Assembly: GCF_001552135.1 (NCBI RefSeq)
Contig: NZ_BCQP01000037.1
Span: forward strand, 87,088-151,087
Source of the DNA: Actinomadura chibensis NBRC 106107
GTDB lineage: Bacteria; Actinomycetota; Actinomycetes; Streptosporangiales; Streptosporangiaceae
DNA length: 64,000 nt
Direction: 5' to 3'
The notes under the pieces: model-generated
The model's database searches: none
Told to the model about the DNA's origin: nothing
What the model saw: only the letters and a program-made list of their open reading frames with translations
Shown: one piece after another, positions 57,204 through 64,000 of the stretch
Numbering within the stretch: the first letter of the stretch is position 1
How the letters are laid out: each line of letters opens with the position of its first letter
Translations under genes and position numbers: made by a program

Positions 57204-59801
57204 CTACTGAGCCATGTCGACGAACCGGCTGTAATGCCCCTGGAACGCGACCGTGACGGTGGCGGTCGGCCCATTACGGTGCTTGGCCACGATCAGGTCG
57301 GCCTCCCCCGCCCGAGGCGACTCCTTCTCATAGGCATCTTCCCGATGCAGCAGGATCACCATGTCCGCATCTTGCTCGATACTGCCCGATTCGCGTAGGT
57401 CGGACACCATGGGCTTTTTGTCGGTTCGCTGTTCGGGGCCTCGGTTGAGCTGCGACAACGCGATGACCGGGACGCCCAGCTCCTTGGCGAGGAGCTTCAG
57501 CGAACGGGAGAACTCAGACACCTCGACCTGGCGGCTCTCGACCCGCTTCCCGGACGACATCAGTTGCAGGTAGTCGATGATGACCAGGCGCAGGTCGTGC
57601 TGCTGTTTGAGCCTGCGGCACTTGGCGCGGATCTCCATCATCGACATGTTGGGCGAGTCGTCGATGAACAGGGGGGCCTCGGCGACCTCGCTCATCCGGC
57701 GGGCCAGGCGCGTCCAGTCCTCGTCCTGCATGGTGCCGGACCGCATCGCGTGCAGCGCCACCCGCGCCTCGGCGGACAGCAGCCGCATCGTGATCTCGTT
57801 GCGGCCCATCTCCAGGCTGAAGAACACCGACGTCAGCCCGTGCTTGATCGACGCCGCCCGCGCGAAGTCGAGCGCCAGGGTCGAATTGTGCGTCGGGATG
57901 CAGGAACGCCCCGCCAGATACATGTGGTCGGCGTTGTCGACCTGCACGCACCGGACCGGCACGCTCGCGACGGGACGCACGTCCACGATGTACCGCACCC
58001 GCGTCTTCGGACGGACGTTCCTGTGCTGCCGCGCCGCCTTGCGCGGCGACCGGAACACCGGCTCGGTGGGAGTGAAGTCGATCAGGTGGCGCGTCGAGGT
58101 CTCGGGATCATGGCCTTTGACCGGCTCGGTCGTCACCGTCGCGCGGTGGCCGAGGCTCAGGATCAGCTCGTGCGCGTCGTCGGCCAGCCGCTTGCCGACG
58201 ACGGCGAGTTGCACCTGCCCGGTCTCCGACACGTTCCCGGCGGTGTCGAGCATCCCGGCCAGCAACGCCCGCCGCTGCGCCTCGGACGCCCGGAGGTACG
58301 GGGTCGGAATGTGCCTGCTCGCCTGTAGGCCGAGGTCTTTGATCTTGCGGGTGAGGCCGGGGAGGCTTGATCGTCCTGGGGCTCGGCGCCGCTCGACCGG
58401 CTGTCCGGCCGCTTCGATCTCCGTCAGGATCTCTTCATCGAAGCAGGTGATGCTGCCGTCGCGGGTGTATCCGTCACCGAGCCATGCTCCGAGCACGTAC
58501 GGGTCGATGGGGAGATCCGCGTCCGGAAGGCGGAACGGGGCGGCCACCTCGACGGCGTGGTTGGGCCCGTCGCCGCGCCGCAGTGTCGCGGCGATCTCTT
58601 CGGTCGTCTTGATCGAGCGGTGCCATGTTTCTGTCGCGGAAGTCTTCGGTCGGCCCGTCCGGTGCTGTAGCCCCTGGTGGAGGCTGGTGCATTCGTCGCG
58701 GGCTCGGCGCTTGGTGTCGAGTGCGCCGCGGTGGTCTGATCGGCGGGTGAGCGCGTGCGGGGCGTGTCTGAACTCCGCCGCGACTTCGGCCACGGCCTGG
58801 CGACGCGAGACAGGTCGGGGAGGCTGCTCGGCGGGCGCCCATCGGACACCCTTGATCGCCTCAGCGGGCCGGTGGCAGGCCGCTCTGTTCTCGGTCTGCC
58901 GAGGGGTGTCGGCACGGGTCGTCGTGCGCCATTGGTGTTCGGCGTCGGCGACGATGACCTCGCCGTCCGAGAACTCGATCTCGTAGCAGGGACGGCCGTG
59001 CATGACCTCGGTCGCGGCGACGACCCGGGTCGGTCTGCCGTCGGCTCCGATCAGGTGGTCGCCGACCTGGACGTCCCCCATCGTCGTCCAGCCTGTCGGC
59101 GTGGGGAGCAACGTACCGATCTCCAGCGCCTTGCCCATGGCGGGTCGGGCGGCCACGACGATCATCTGGCCCGCGTGGAGGCCGTTGGTGAGGGCGTCGA
59201 GGTCGGCGAAGCCGGTGGGGCAGCCGACCATCTGGCCGCCGCGGCTGCCGATCGCCTCGATCTCGTCCAGGGCGCCGGGCATGATCTCGCTGAGCGAGAT
59301 GTAGTCCTCGCCCGCTCGTTTCTCCGCGATCGCGAAGACCTCGGCCTGGGCCCGGTCGAGCACCTCGTCGGCGTCCGCCCCGTCGGCCGCGTAGCCCATC
59401 TGGACGATGCGGGTGCCGGTCTCGACCAGCCGCCGCAGGATCGCCCGCTCATGGACGATCTTCGCGTAGTACCCGGCGTTGGCCGCCGTCGGCACCAGCG
59501 AGATGAGGGTGTGCAGGTAGGGGGCGCCGCCGATGCGTCCGATCTCGCCGTTCTTGGTCAGCTCGCCGGCGACCGTGACCGCGTCGGCCGGGTCGCCGCG
59601 GCCGTAGAGGTTGAGGATGGTGTCGTAGATGATCTGGTGCGCCGGACGGTAGAAGTCGGGCGTGCGCAGCATCTCGACGACCTCGGCGATGGCGTCCTGG
59701 GAGAGGAGCATGCCGCCGAGCACGCCCTGCTCGGCCGAGATGTCATGCGGCGGGGTGCGTTCGAATTCGGGTTCGGGCGGACCAATCTCGGCCACACTCA
59801 C
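57204..59801 (-). CDS. dnaB: replicative DNA helicase DnaB with in-frame intein
   Basis: Start GTG 59801 follows AAGGGGG; an ATG at 59849 would add 16 residues not found in homologues. The 865-residue precursor is a normal DnaB (N-domain ISAEQGVLGGMLLSQDAIAEV; RecA core with DYLQLM, SLEMGR, ALSQLNRGPEQR) interrupted after the Walker A lysine (AARPAMGK) by a 415-residue intein. Splicing would leave about 450 residues with Walker A AARPAMGKST restored. It unwinds DNA at the replication fork. A phased DnaA-box-like array lies 120-200 bp upstream. Confidence 0.95.
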   Translation of the reverse strand: MSVAEIGPPEPEFERTPPHDISAEQGVLGGMLLSQDAIAEVVEMLRTPDFYRPAHQIIYDTILNLYGRGDPADAVTVAGELTKNGEIGRIGGAPYLHTLISLVPTAANAGYYAKIVHERAILRRLVETGTRIVQMGYAADGADADEVLDRAQAEVFAIAEKRAGEDYISLSEIMPGALDEIEAIGSRGGQMVGCPTGFADLDALTNGLHAGQMIVVAARPAMGKALEIGTLLPTPTGWTTMGDVQVGDHLIGADGRPTRVVAATEVMHGRPCYEIEFSDGEVIVADAEHQWRTTTRADTPRQTENRAACHRPAEAIKGVRWAPAEQPPRPVSRRQAVAEVAAEFRHAPHALTRRSDHRGALDTKRRARDECTSLHQGLQHRTGRPKTSATETWHRSIKTTEEIAATLRRGDGPNHAVEVAAPFRLPDADLPIDPYVLGAWLGDGYTRDGSITCFDEEILTEIEAAGQPVERRRAPGRSSLPGLTRKIKDLGLQASRHIPTPYLRASEAQRRALLAGMLDTAGNVSETGQVQLAVVGKRLADDAHELILSLGHRATVTTEPVKGHDPETSTRHLIDFTPTEPVFRSPRKAARQHRNVRPKTRVRYIVDVRPVASVPVRCVQVDNADHMYLAGRSCIPTHNSTLALDFARAASIKHGLTSVFFSLEMGRNEITMRLLSAEARVALHAMRSGTMQDEDWTRLARRMSEVAEAPLFIDDSPNMSMMEIRAKCRRLKQQHDLRLVIIDYLQLMSSGKRVESRQVEVSEFSRSLKLLAKELGVPVIALSQLNRGPEQRTDKKPMVSDLRESGSIEQDADMVILLHREDAYEKESPRAGEADLIVAKHRNGPTATVTVAFQGHYSRFVDMAQ
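57885..59129 (-). other. class 3 intein with LAGLIDADG endonuclease, inserted in DnaB Walker A
   Basis: 415 residues, first residue Ala (ALEIGTLLPTPTGW) instead of Cys/Ser, last HN (CIPTHN), then Ser +1 of the host. The class 3 signature is complete: Trp in block B (AEHQWRTT), Cys in block F (VPVRCVQVDNADHMYL) and Thr in block G (PTHN). Splicing in this class begins at the block F Cys. The endonuclease has motif 1 LGAWLGDGYT with its Asp, but motif 2 reads LAGMLDTAG where DTDG is expected, so the second catalytic Asp is Ala. It is probably splicing-competent and homing-defective. Confidence 0.85.
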
Positions 59802-60143
59802 CGTCGCACCCCCTTCATCGCCGGTCGGCGGCGGCCCCGTCCGCCTCATCGCCGACCGTTCATCCCACGTCTATCTGAAGCGTCTGACATTCTCCCGAGC
59901 CCACGCGGCCGCGAGCAAAGCGTCCTGTGGACGAGCCTGTGGAGTCCCTGTGCAGACACGCCGCGCTGGTTGTGCACGACTTGTGGATAAGTCTGTGGAC
60001 GGGAGGTGGAAATTTCCCGCGCTCACCCGTGTTGACCTGCGTGGACGTCGTCCACCGGGTGTGCGGGAAAATTAGTTCGCCGTCCGGGCCGATGTAAGGC
60101 TTGAAGTTTTTTCGAAAGTTACGGGCCTGGTAGCCTCGACGCG
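59802..60143. promoter_or_regulatory. DnaA-box-like array and hairpins between dnaB and the MATE gene
   Basis: Six TGTGG/TGTGC boxes in one orientation begin at 59926, 59938, 59949, 59971, 59982 and 59994. Read on the minus strand they include TTATCCACA (59982-59990) and TCGTCCACA (59926-59934), within one base of the actinobacterial DnaA box TTGTCCACA. Spacing is 12, 11, 22, 11 and 12 bp. Further right lie GTGGAC/GTCCAC (60041-60055), TTTCCCGC/GCGGGAAA (60013-60020 and 60063-60070) and an AT-rich stretch at 60090-60120. No gene seen. Confidence 0.6.
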
Positions 60144-61472
60144 GTGACCACCCCCCGGCGAACGCTCGCGCGCGCGCACGACCGCGAGATCCTCCGCCTC
60201 GCCGTGCCCGCCTTCGGCGCGCTCGTCGCCGAACCCCTGTTCCTGCTGTCCGACTCGGCGATCGTCGGGCACCTCGGCACCGCGCCGCTCGGCGGGCTCG
60301 GAGTCGCCGGGCAGGCCCTGAACACGCTGGTCTACCTGTGCGTCTTCCTCGCCTACGGGACGACCGCCGGGGTGGCCCGCCAGGTCGGCGCCGGTGATCT
60401 GCGGGCCGCCGTCCGGCAGGGGATCGACGGGATGTGGCTCGCGCTCGCCATCGGCGCCGCGCTGGTCGTCGCGGGCTGGCCGCTGATCCCGCTGATCGTG
60501 GACGCGTTCGGGGCGTCCCCCGCCGTCGCCCCGTTCGCCGAGACCTACCTCCGGGTGAGCCTGTTCGGGATCCCGTCGATGCTGATCGTCCTCGCCGGGA
60601 CGGGCGTGCTGCGCGGCCTCCAGGACACCCGCACGCCCCTCCTCGTGTCGGTCGGCGGGTTCTCGGTGAACCTGCTGTTGAACGTGGTGTTCGTCATCGT
60701 CCTGGACTGGGGGATCGCCGGGTCGGCGTGGGGCACCGTGCTCGCCCAGACGGGCAGCGCCGCCGTCTACGTCGCGGTCGTGCTGCGGGCGGCGCGGCGG
60801 CACGGGGCTCCCGTCCGGCCCGACCTGGACGGGTTGAGGACGTCCGCCACGGCGGGTTTCGGCCTGCTGGTGCGGACGGCGGCGCTGCGCGTCGTCCTCA
60901 TCGTCGGGACGTCCGTCGCGGCGCGGATGGGCGACCAGGAGATCGCCGCCTACCAGGTCGGATTCCAGGTTTGGACGCTCCTCGCGTTCGCCCTGGACGC
61001 CATCGCGATCGCCGGGCAGGCGATCACCGGACGGTATCTGGGCGCGTCCGATATCGGCGCGACCCGGGCCGTCACGCGGCGGATGGTCGGGTGGGGCGTC
61101 GGCTGCGGCGTCGCGTTCGGGCTGGTGATCGTCGCCGTCCGGCCGTGGCTGCCCGGCCTGTTCACCTCGGACGGCGGCGTCCGCGACCTGCTGCTCGCGT
61201 CGCTGCTGGTGGTGGCGCTGCTGCAACCGGTGGCGGGCGTGGTCTTCGTCCTCGACGGGATCCTGATCGGGGCCGGGGACGGCGCCTACCTCGCCCTGAC
61301 GACGCTGATCGCGACGGCCGTGTTCCTGCCCGCGGCGGTCGTCCTCTACCGGGCGGACGCGGGCCTCACCGGGCTGTGGACGGCGATCGGCCTGTGGATG
61401 CTCACCCGCATGCTGACCCTCGGTCTCCGCGCCCGCGGAGACCGCTGGCTGGTGACCGGCGCGGTCCGCTGA
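60144..61472 (+). CDS. MATE family efflux transporter (DinF-like)
   Basis: A 442-residue membrane protein with twelve predicted helices and two MATE repeats (ILRLAVPAFGALVAEPLFLLSDSAIVGHLGTAPLGGLGVAG; second half from ATAGFGLLVRTAALRVVLIVG). The motif GVLRGLQDTRTPLL is typical of the DinF branch, which exports drugs or oxidised compounds by ion exchange. GTG start 60144. A MATE gene beside dnaB is also known in streptomycetes, but there both read the same way; here they are divergent. Confidence 0.92.
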   Translation: MTTPRRTLARAHDREILRLAVPAFGALVAEPLFLLSDSAIVGHLGTAPLGGLGVAGQALNTLVYLCVFLAYGTTAGVARQVGAGDLRAAVRQGIDGMWLALAIGAALVVAGWPLIPLIVDAFGASPAVAPFAETYLRVSLFGIPSMLIVLAGTGVLRGLQDTRTPLLVSVGGFSVNLLLNVVFVIVLDWGIAGSAWGTVLAQTGSAAVYVAVVLRAARRHGAPVRPDLDGLRTSATAGFGLLVRTAALRVVLIVGTSVAARMGDQEIAAYQVGFQVWTLLAFALDAIAIAGQAITGRYLGASDIGATRAVTRRMVGWGVGCGVAFGLVIVAVRPWLPGLFTSDGGVRDLLLASLLVVALLQPVAGVVFVLDGILIGAGDGAYLALTTLIATAVFLPAAVVLYRADAGLTGLWTAIGLWMLTRMLTLGLRARGDRWLVTGAVR

Positions 61473-61587
61473 CCAGCGGGAACGTCCTCGCGCTGGCTGC
61501 GTTCACCGCGTCCGACCGGCCGGATGCCCGCGGCGGATTTCGGCGAACCGCACCCGCACCGCCCGCCACACTCGCTACTATTCGAAC

Positions 61588-61776
61588 ATGTGTTCCACAC
61601 ACGGCGAGCGGATGGCCCGGCTGACGCAGGCGATCGACGACCTGGCGGCGGAGGGCCTGGCCGGGCTGCCTCCCGAGACCCTGGTGGAACGGGTGGCGGG
61701 CATCTGGTCGCTGGTCGAGGGCATCGACCCGGAGATCGCCCGCCGCCGTACCCGCTACACGACCCCGGAGACCTGA
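61588..61776 (+). CDS. small helical protein (62 aa), unknown
   Basis: From ATG 61588 (MCSTHGERMARLTQAIDDLAAEGLAGLPPETLVERVAGIWSLVEGIDPEIARRRTRYTTPET), or ATG 61612 for a 54-residue form. Two amphipathic helices with a conserved-looking LVERVAGIWSLVEGIDPEIARR. There is a resemblance to the N-terminal helical part of actinobacterial HNH/DUF222 proteins, but too short to call. Between the MATE gene and the convergent amidase gene; RBS weak. Confidence 0.5.
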   Translation: MCSTHGERMARLTQAIDDLAAEGLAGLPPETLVERVAGIWSLVEGIDPEIARRRTRYTTPET

Positions 61777-61787
61777 TGCGCGGCGGC

Positions 61788-62633
61788 TCAGGTCAGGTCG
61801 TCGATCGACGGCAGGACGGGGAACCCGGGATCCTCCGTGGAGTTCTCGGGCTTCTGCGGAGACTGCTGCGCCGACTCCTGCTCCGGCGAGCCGCCGATAC
61901 GCGCCGACACGGCCCTGCGCAACGCGGGCAGCCTCGCGTAGAGGGCGTCCCCCGGGCAGGCGGTCTGGTTGAGGTCGCGATGCCCGACGATCGCCTTGCG
62001 CGGTTCCAAGTCGTACGCGCGGCAGAGCCAGACGCACACTTCCACCAGCGAGTTCCACAGGCGGCGCGGGACGGCCCTGCTGGAGTAGGTGCCCTCGTTC
62101 TCGATCCCGATCGTGTGCGAATTGTGGTGCAGCACCTGCGCGCCGACCGCGAGGTCCCGCGCCCGGACGGCCTTCAGGCTGCGGTTGCGGCCCTCCATGA
62201 CGATGCCGCCCCGGCTGATGGTGAGCTGTTGCCCCGAGTCGTCCCACCCGTTCCTGTTCATGTGGAACGACTGGATGAACCGCGACAGCGCGAACGCGTG
62301 CGCCAGGGAGGTGTCGCTCGAATTCGCCGTGGCCGTGTGGTGGATGACGATGTGGTCCGGCCGCCGGTTCAGCACCTTCGCCGGACGCCGCGCGCGGCGC
62401 GCCTTCCACTGCGCGCGGGTGTAGACGCGCGGGGCGTCCGCCGTGAAGCGGTCACCGTCCGCGGGCCACCCGATCGGAGGATCGTCCGCCATGGCCGCGT
62501 CCTGGACGGGCAGCCCCAGGGACAGCACCTCCAGCAGCCCGGCGCCCACCACGCCCCCGATGACCGACCGACGCGTCACCGGCCAGCCGTCCGCGGAATT
62601 GCCCGAACGCGCGACCACCGCCACTCCCCTCAC
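61788..62633 (-). CDS. secreted N-acetylmuramoyl-L-alanine amidase (Amidase_2/PGRP fold)
   Basis: A 281-residue protein. The twin-arginine signal (TRRSVIGGVVGAGLLEVLSLG) indicates Tat export. The amidase domain has HIVIHHTATANSSDTS (first zinc His), NHTIGIENEGTYSS-like (SHTIGIENEGTYSSRAV) and GHRDLNQTACPGDALYARL (second His and Cys ligands), the type 2 amidase/PGRP pattern that cleaves the lactyl-alanine bond of peptidoglycan. The C-terminal 45 residues are low complexity. The start is uncertain: GTG 62633 or later GTG codons before the signal. Confidence 0.88.
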   Translation of the reverse strand: MRGVAVVARSGNSADGWPVTRRSVIGGVVGAGLLEVLSLGLPVQDAAMADDPPIGWPADGDRFTADAPRVYTRAQWKARRARRPAKVLNRRPDHIVIHHTATANSSDTSLAHAFALSRFIQSFHMNRNGWDDSGQQLTISRGGIVMEGRNRSLKAVRARDLAVGAQVLHHNSHTIGIENEGTYSSRAVPRRLWNSLVEVCVWLCRAYDLEPRKAIVGHRDLNQTACPGDALYARLPALRRAVSARIGGSPEQESAQQSPQKPENSTEDPGFPVLPSIDDLT

Positions 62634-62647
62634 TCCGCGATCTCATG

Positions 62648-62662
62648 ATCACGGAACGTGAT
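62648..62662. promoter_or_regulatory. 15-bp palindrome upstream of the amidase gene
   Basis: ATCACG (62648-62653) and CGTGAT (62657-62662) form a perfect inverted repeat around GAA, 15 bp before the amidase start. It is a possible operator in the amidase promoter. Confidence 0.4.
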
Positions 62663-62704
62663 GACCGGTCTGTCGCCCCCCGAAACACCGGGCGGTTCGC
62701 GGAC

Positions 62705-62718
62705 GTTTCACATGAAAC
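62705..62718. promoter_or_regulatory. parS-like site (one mismatch)
   Basis: GTTTCACATGAAAC differs at one base from the ParB centromere core GTTTCACGTGAAAC. Actinobacterial parS sites cluster near the replication origin, and this one lies 3 kb from dnaB in non-coding DNA. Confidence 0.5.
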
Positions 62719-62969
62719 CCCAAGCCGGAAACCCCAGCATGGCGCGCCAATGCCCCACCCTTGCCCAAGAAATTCCACCCACCCCACCGAACACACCCAC
62801 CCCTCGCACCCCAACCGAACACCCGAAGCCGCACCAGATCGAGCGCCAAGAACACACCCAAGACGCAACAGCTCGGGAGCGCTCTAGGTCAGAGAACAGG
62901 GGCCCAACGGGTCGGACAAACATGGCGAGACGCAAGACACACTCGGCCAGCAACTCACAAAGGACTAGG

Positions 62970-63880
62970 GGACAAGAGCGCGGCGGATCAGGCAGACGTG
63001 GCAGGCGCGGGGCGCATTGGGTCAGGGGCGCACAGGACCAGCGGACAAGGGCGCGGCGGGGTCGGGAGACGTACGTGGTGAGGGCGAGACGAGTTGGGTC
63101 AAGGCCCTGGCGGGTGAGTGCCGGTGAGCGGGCGGCCACGGCGGGGCGTTCCGGCGTCCCGCGCGAGTCGCCGCGTGAAGGCGGTCCGTTCGCGGGACCG
63201 GTTCGGTCAGCTCGGACGCGGTCGCTCAGACCGTCGACCGTGCGGCTGCCGAGGGGTCGGGCCGGTCACGCGCGGACCCGGTGTTCGCGGACGGCGCCTG
63301 GAGGGCGGACAAGGGCGCAGCGGGTCGGGCAGACGTGGCGAGGCGCAGGGCGCACCACGTCAGGGACCCACTAGGTCAGAGGACGAGGGCGCGGCGGATC
63401 GGACAGACATGGCGAGACGCGGGGCGCACTGGGGCAGGGCCGCACAAGCCCAGCGGACAAGGGCACAGCGGGTCGGCGGACATGGCCGGGCGCAGGGCGC
63501 GCTGGACCAGGACTAGGGGACGAGAGCGCAGCGGGGGTCGGGCGAACGTGGCGAGGCGCGGGGCGCACTGCGTCAAGGACCCACTGGATCAGAGGACAAG
63601 GGCGCGGCGGATCGGCAGACATGGCGAGACGCAGGGGCGCATTTGGGCAGGGACGCACAGGAGCAGCGGACGATAGCGCGGCGGGGTCGGGTGACGTGGC
63701 GGGGCGCGGGACGAGTTGGGTCGCGGGCGCACAAGGCCAGCGGACGAGAACGCAGCGGAAATCGGGCAGACGTGGCGAGGCGCAGGCTAGGGCAGGGGCG
63801 CACAGGGCCAAGGGACAAGAGCGGCGGGCGGCGGGGAGACGTGGGGGGCGGCTCGGGGACGTAGCGGTTTCGCGGCGAGG
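62970..63880. repeat. degenerate 73-76 bp tandem-repeat array
   Basis: Units opening with GGACAAGGGCGCGGCGG (or GGACGAG...) start at 62970, 63043, 63307, 63381, 63455, 63518, 63594, 63668, 63742 and 63813. Each contains a CAGACRTGGCGAGRCGC core and a GGGCGCACTGGGTCAGG-like middle. Unit lengths are mostly 73-76 (one of 63). The 63116-63306 stretch is non-repeat sequence splitting the array. Because the period is not a multiple of 3 and rotates frames, the open frames across it are not credible genes. No gene is seen between 62634 and the window end. Confidence 0.75.
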
Positions 63881-64000
63881 CAGCAAGGCGTGGGGCAGCA
63901 GGGCGTGGGGTCGCGGGGCGTGGGGTCGCGGGGCGGGACGGCTCACGGGAAGTCGGGCGGGGCGAGGGGGTTCGCGGGGCGCGGGGGCCGCGGGGCGTGG

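Noticed and set aside
62970..63880. Possible CRISPR array at the right end
   Set aside because: Units of 73-76 bp diverge along their whole length; no short identical repeats separated by unique spacers.
63371..63946. 191-codon leftward frame rich in RPCP and RHV repeats
   Set aside because: It lies entirely within the tandem array, where the 74-bp period rotates the frame; the apparent protein repeats are a by-product.

Overview
The window is very GC-rich, uses GTG and TTG starts freely, packs genes on both strands, and carries actinobacterial hallmarks: F420-type luciferase-like oxidoreductase, XRE/DUF5753 plus DUF397 genes, DUF1707, DUF5063, BTAD regulator, SigE-family ECF sigma factor, tRNA-adenosine-deaminase-associated proteins. 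It looks like chromosomal DNA of a filamentous actinomycete. I would guess a Thermomonosporaceae/Streptosporangiales relative, but that placement is inference. The cluster lysC-asd, recR-ybaB-dnaX-ffs, tadA, dnaB, together with a parS-like site and a DnaA-box array near the right end, suggests the origin-proximal half of the chromosome.

Layout. 0-10 kb: dehalogenase-like hydrolase, a frameshifted BTAD regulator, catalase, GlxA-type regulator, two small unknown proteins, a lipoprotein, an S9 peptidase and a secreted M15-like protein. 10-20.6 kb: TetR regulator, asd and lysC (aspartate pathway), LLM oxidoreductase, DUF5063-recR-ybaB, GNAT, dnaX and SRP RNA. 20.6-28.3 kb: DUF952, tRNA-Ser(GGA), P450, ParB-like small protein, MFS exporter with GntR regulator, XRE-TPR regulator, bacterial PH-domain protein with a 52-residue membrane partner. 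28.3-31.3 kb: upp, twin TadA-associated proteins, tadA and tRNA-Ser(CGA). 31.4-38.5 kb: EamA, B3/B4 and HIT genes, XRE-cupin regulator, then a stand-alone sliding clamp beside ogt and an ada-alkA fusion (alkylation repair). 38.5-49.9 kb: methyltransferases, hydrolase, SDR, a MarR-controlled divergon, a WhiJ-like locus (anti-sigma ATPase operon, XRE/DUF5753 gene, four tandem DUF397 genes), and an ECF sigma/beta-propeller pair. 50-57 kb: small stress or metabolic genes and a TetR/oxidoreductase divergon with a clear operator. 57-64 kb: dnaB interrupted by a class 3 intein, a phased DnaA-box array, a MATE transporter, a Tat-type peptidoglycan amidase, a parS-like site and a long degenerate tandem-repeat array.

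Two themes stand out. Several intergenic spaces hold minisatellite-like arrays, and at least two of these start inside the 3' end (including the stop codon) of the adjoining leftward gene. Five convergent gene pairs also end in the same 4-bp shared CTAG stop overlap. The most informative single object is the DnaB intein. It carries the W-C-T signature of class 3 inteins, sits in the Walker A loop, and has a homing endonuclease that seems to have lost one catalytic aspartate.
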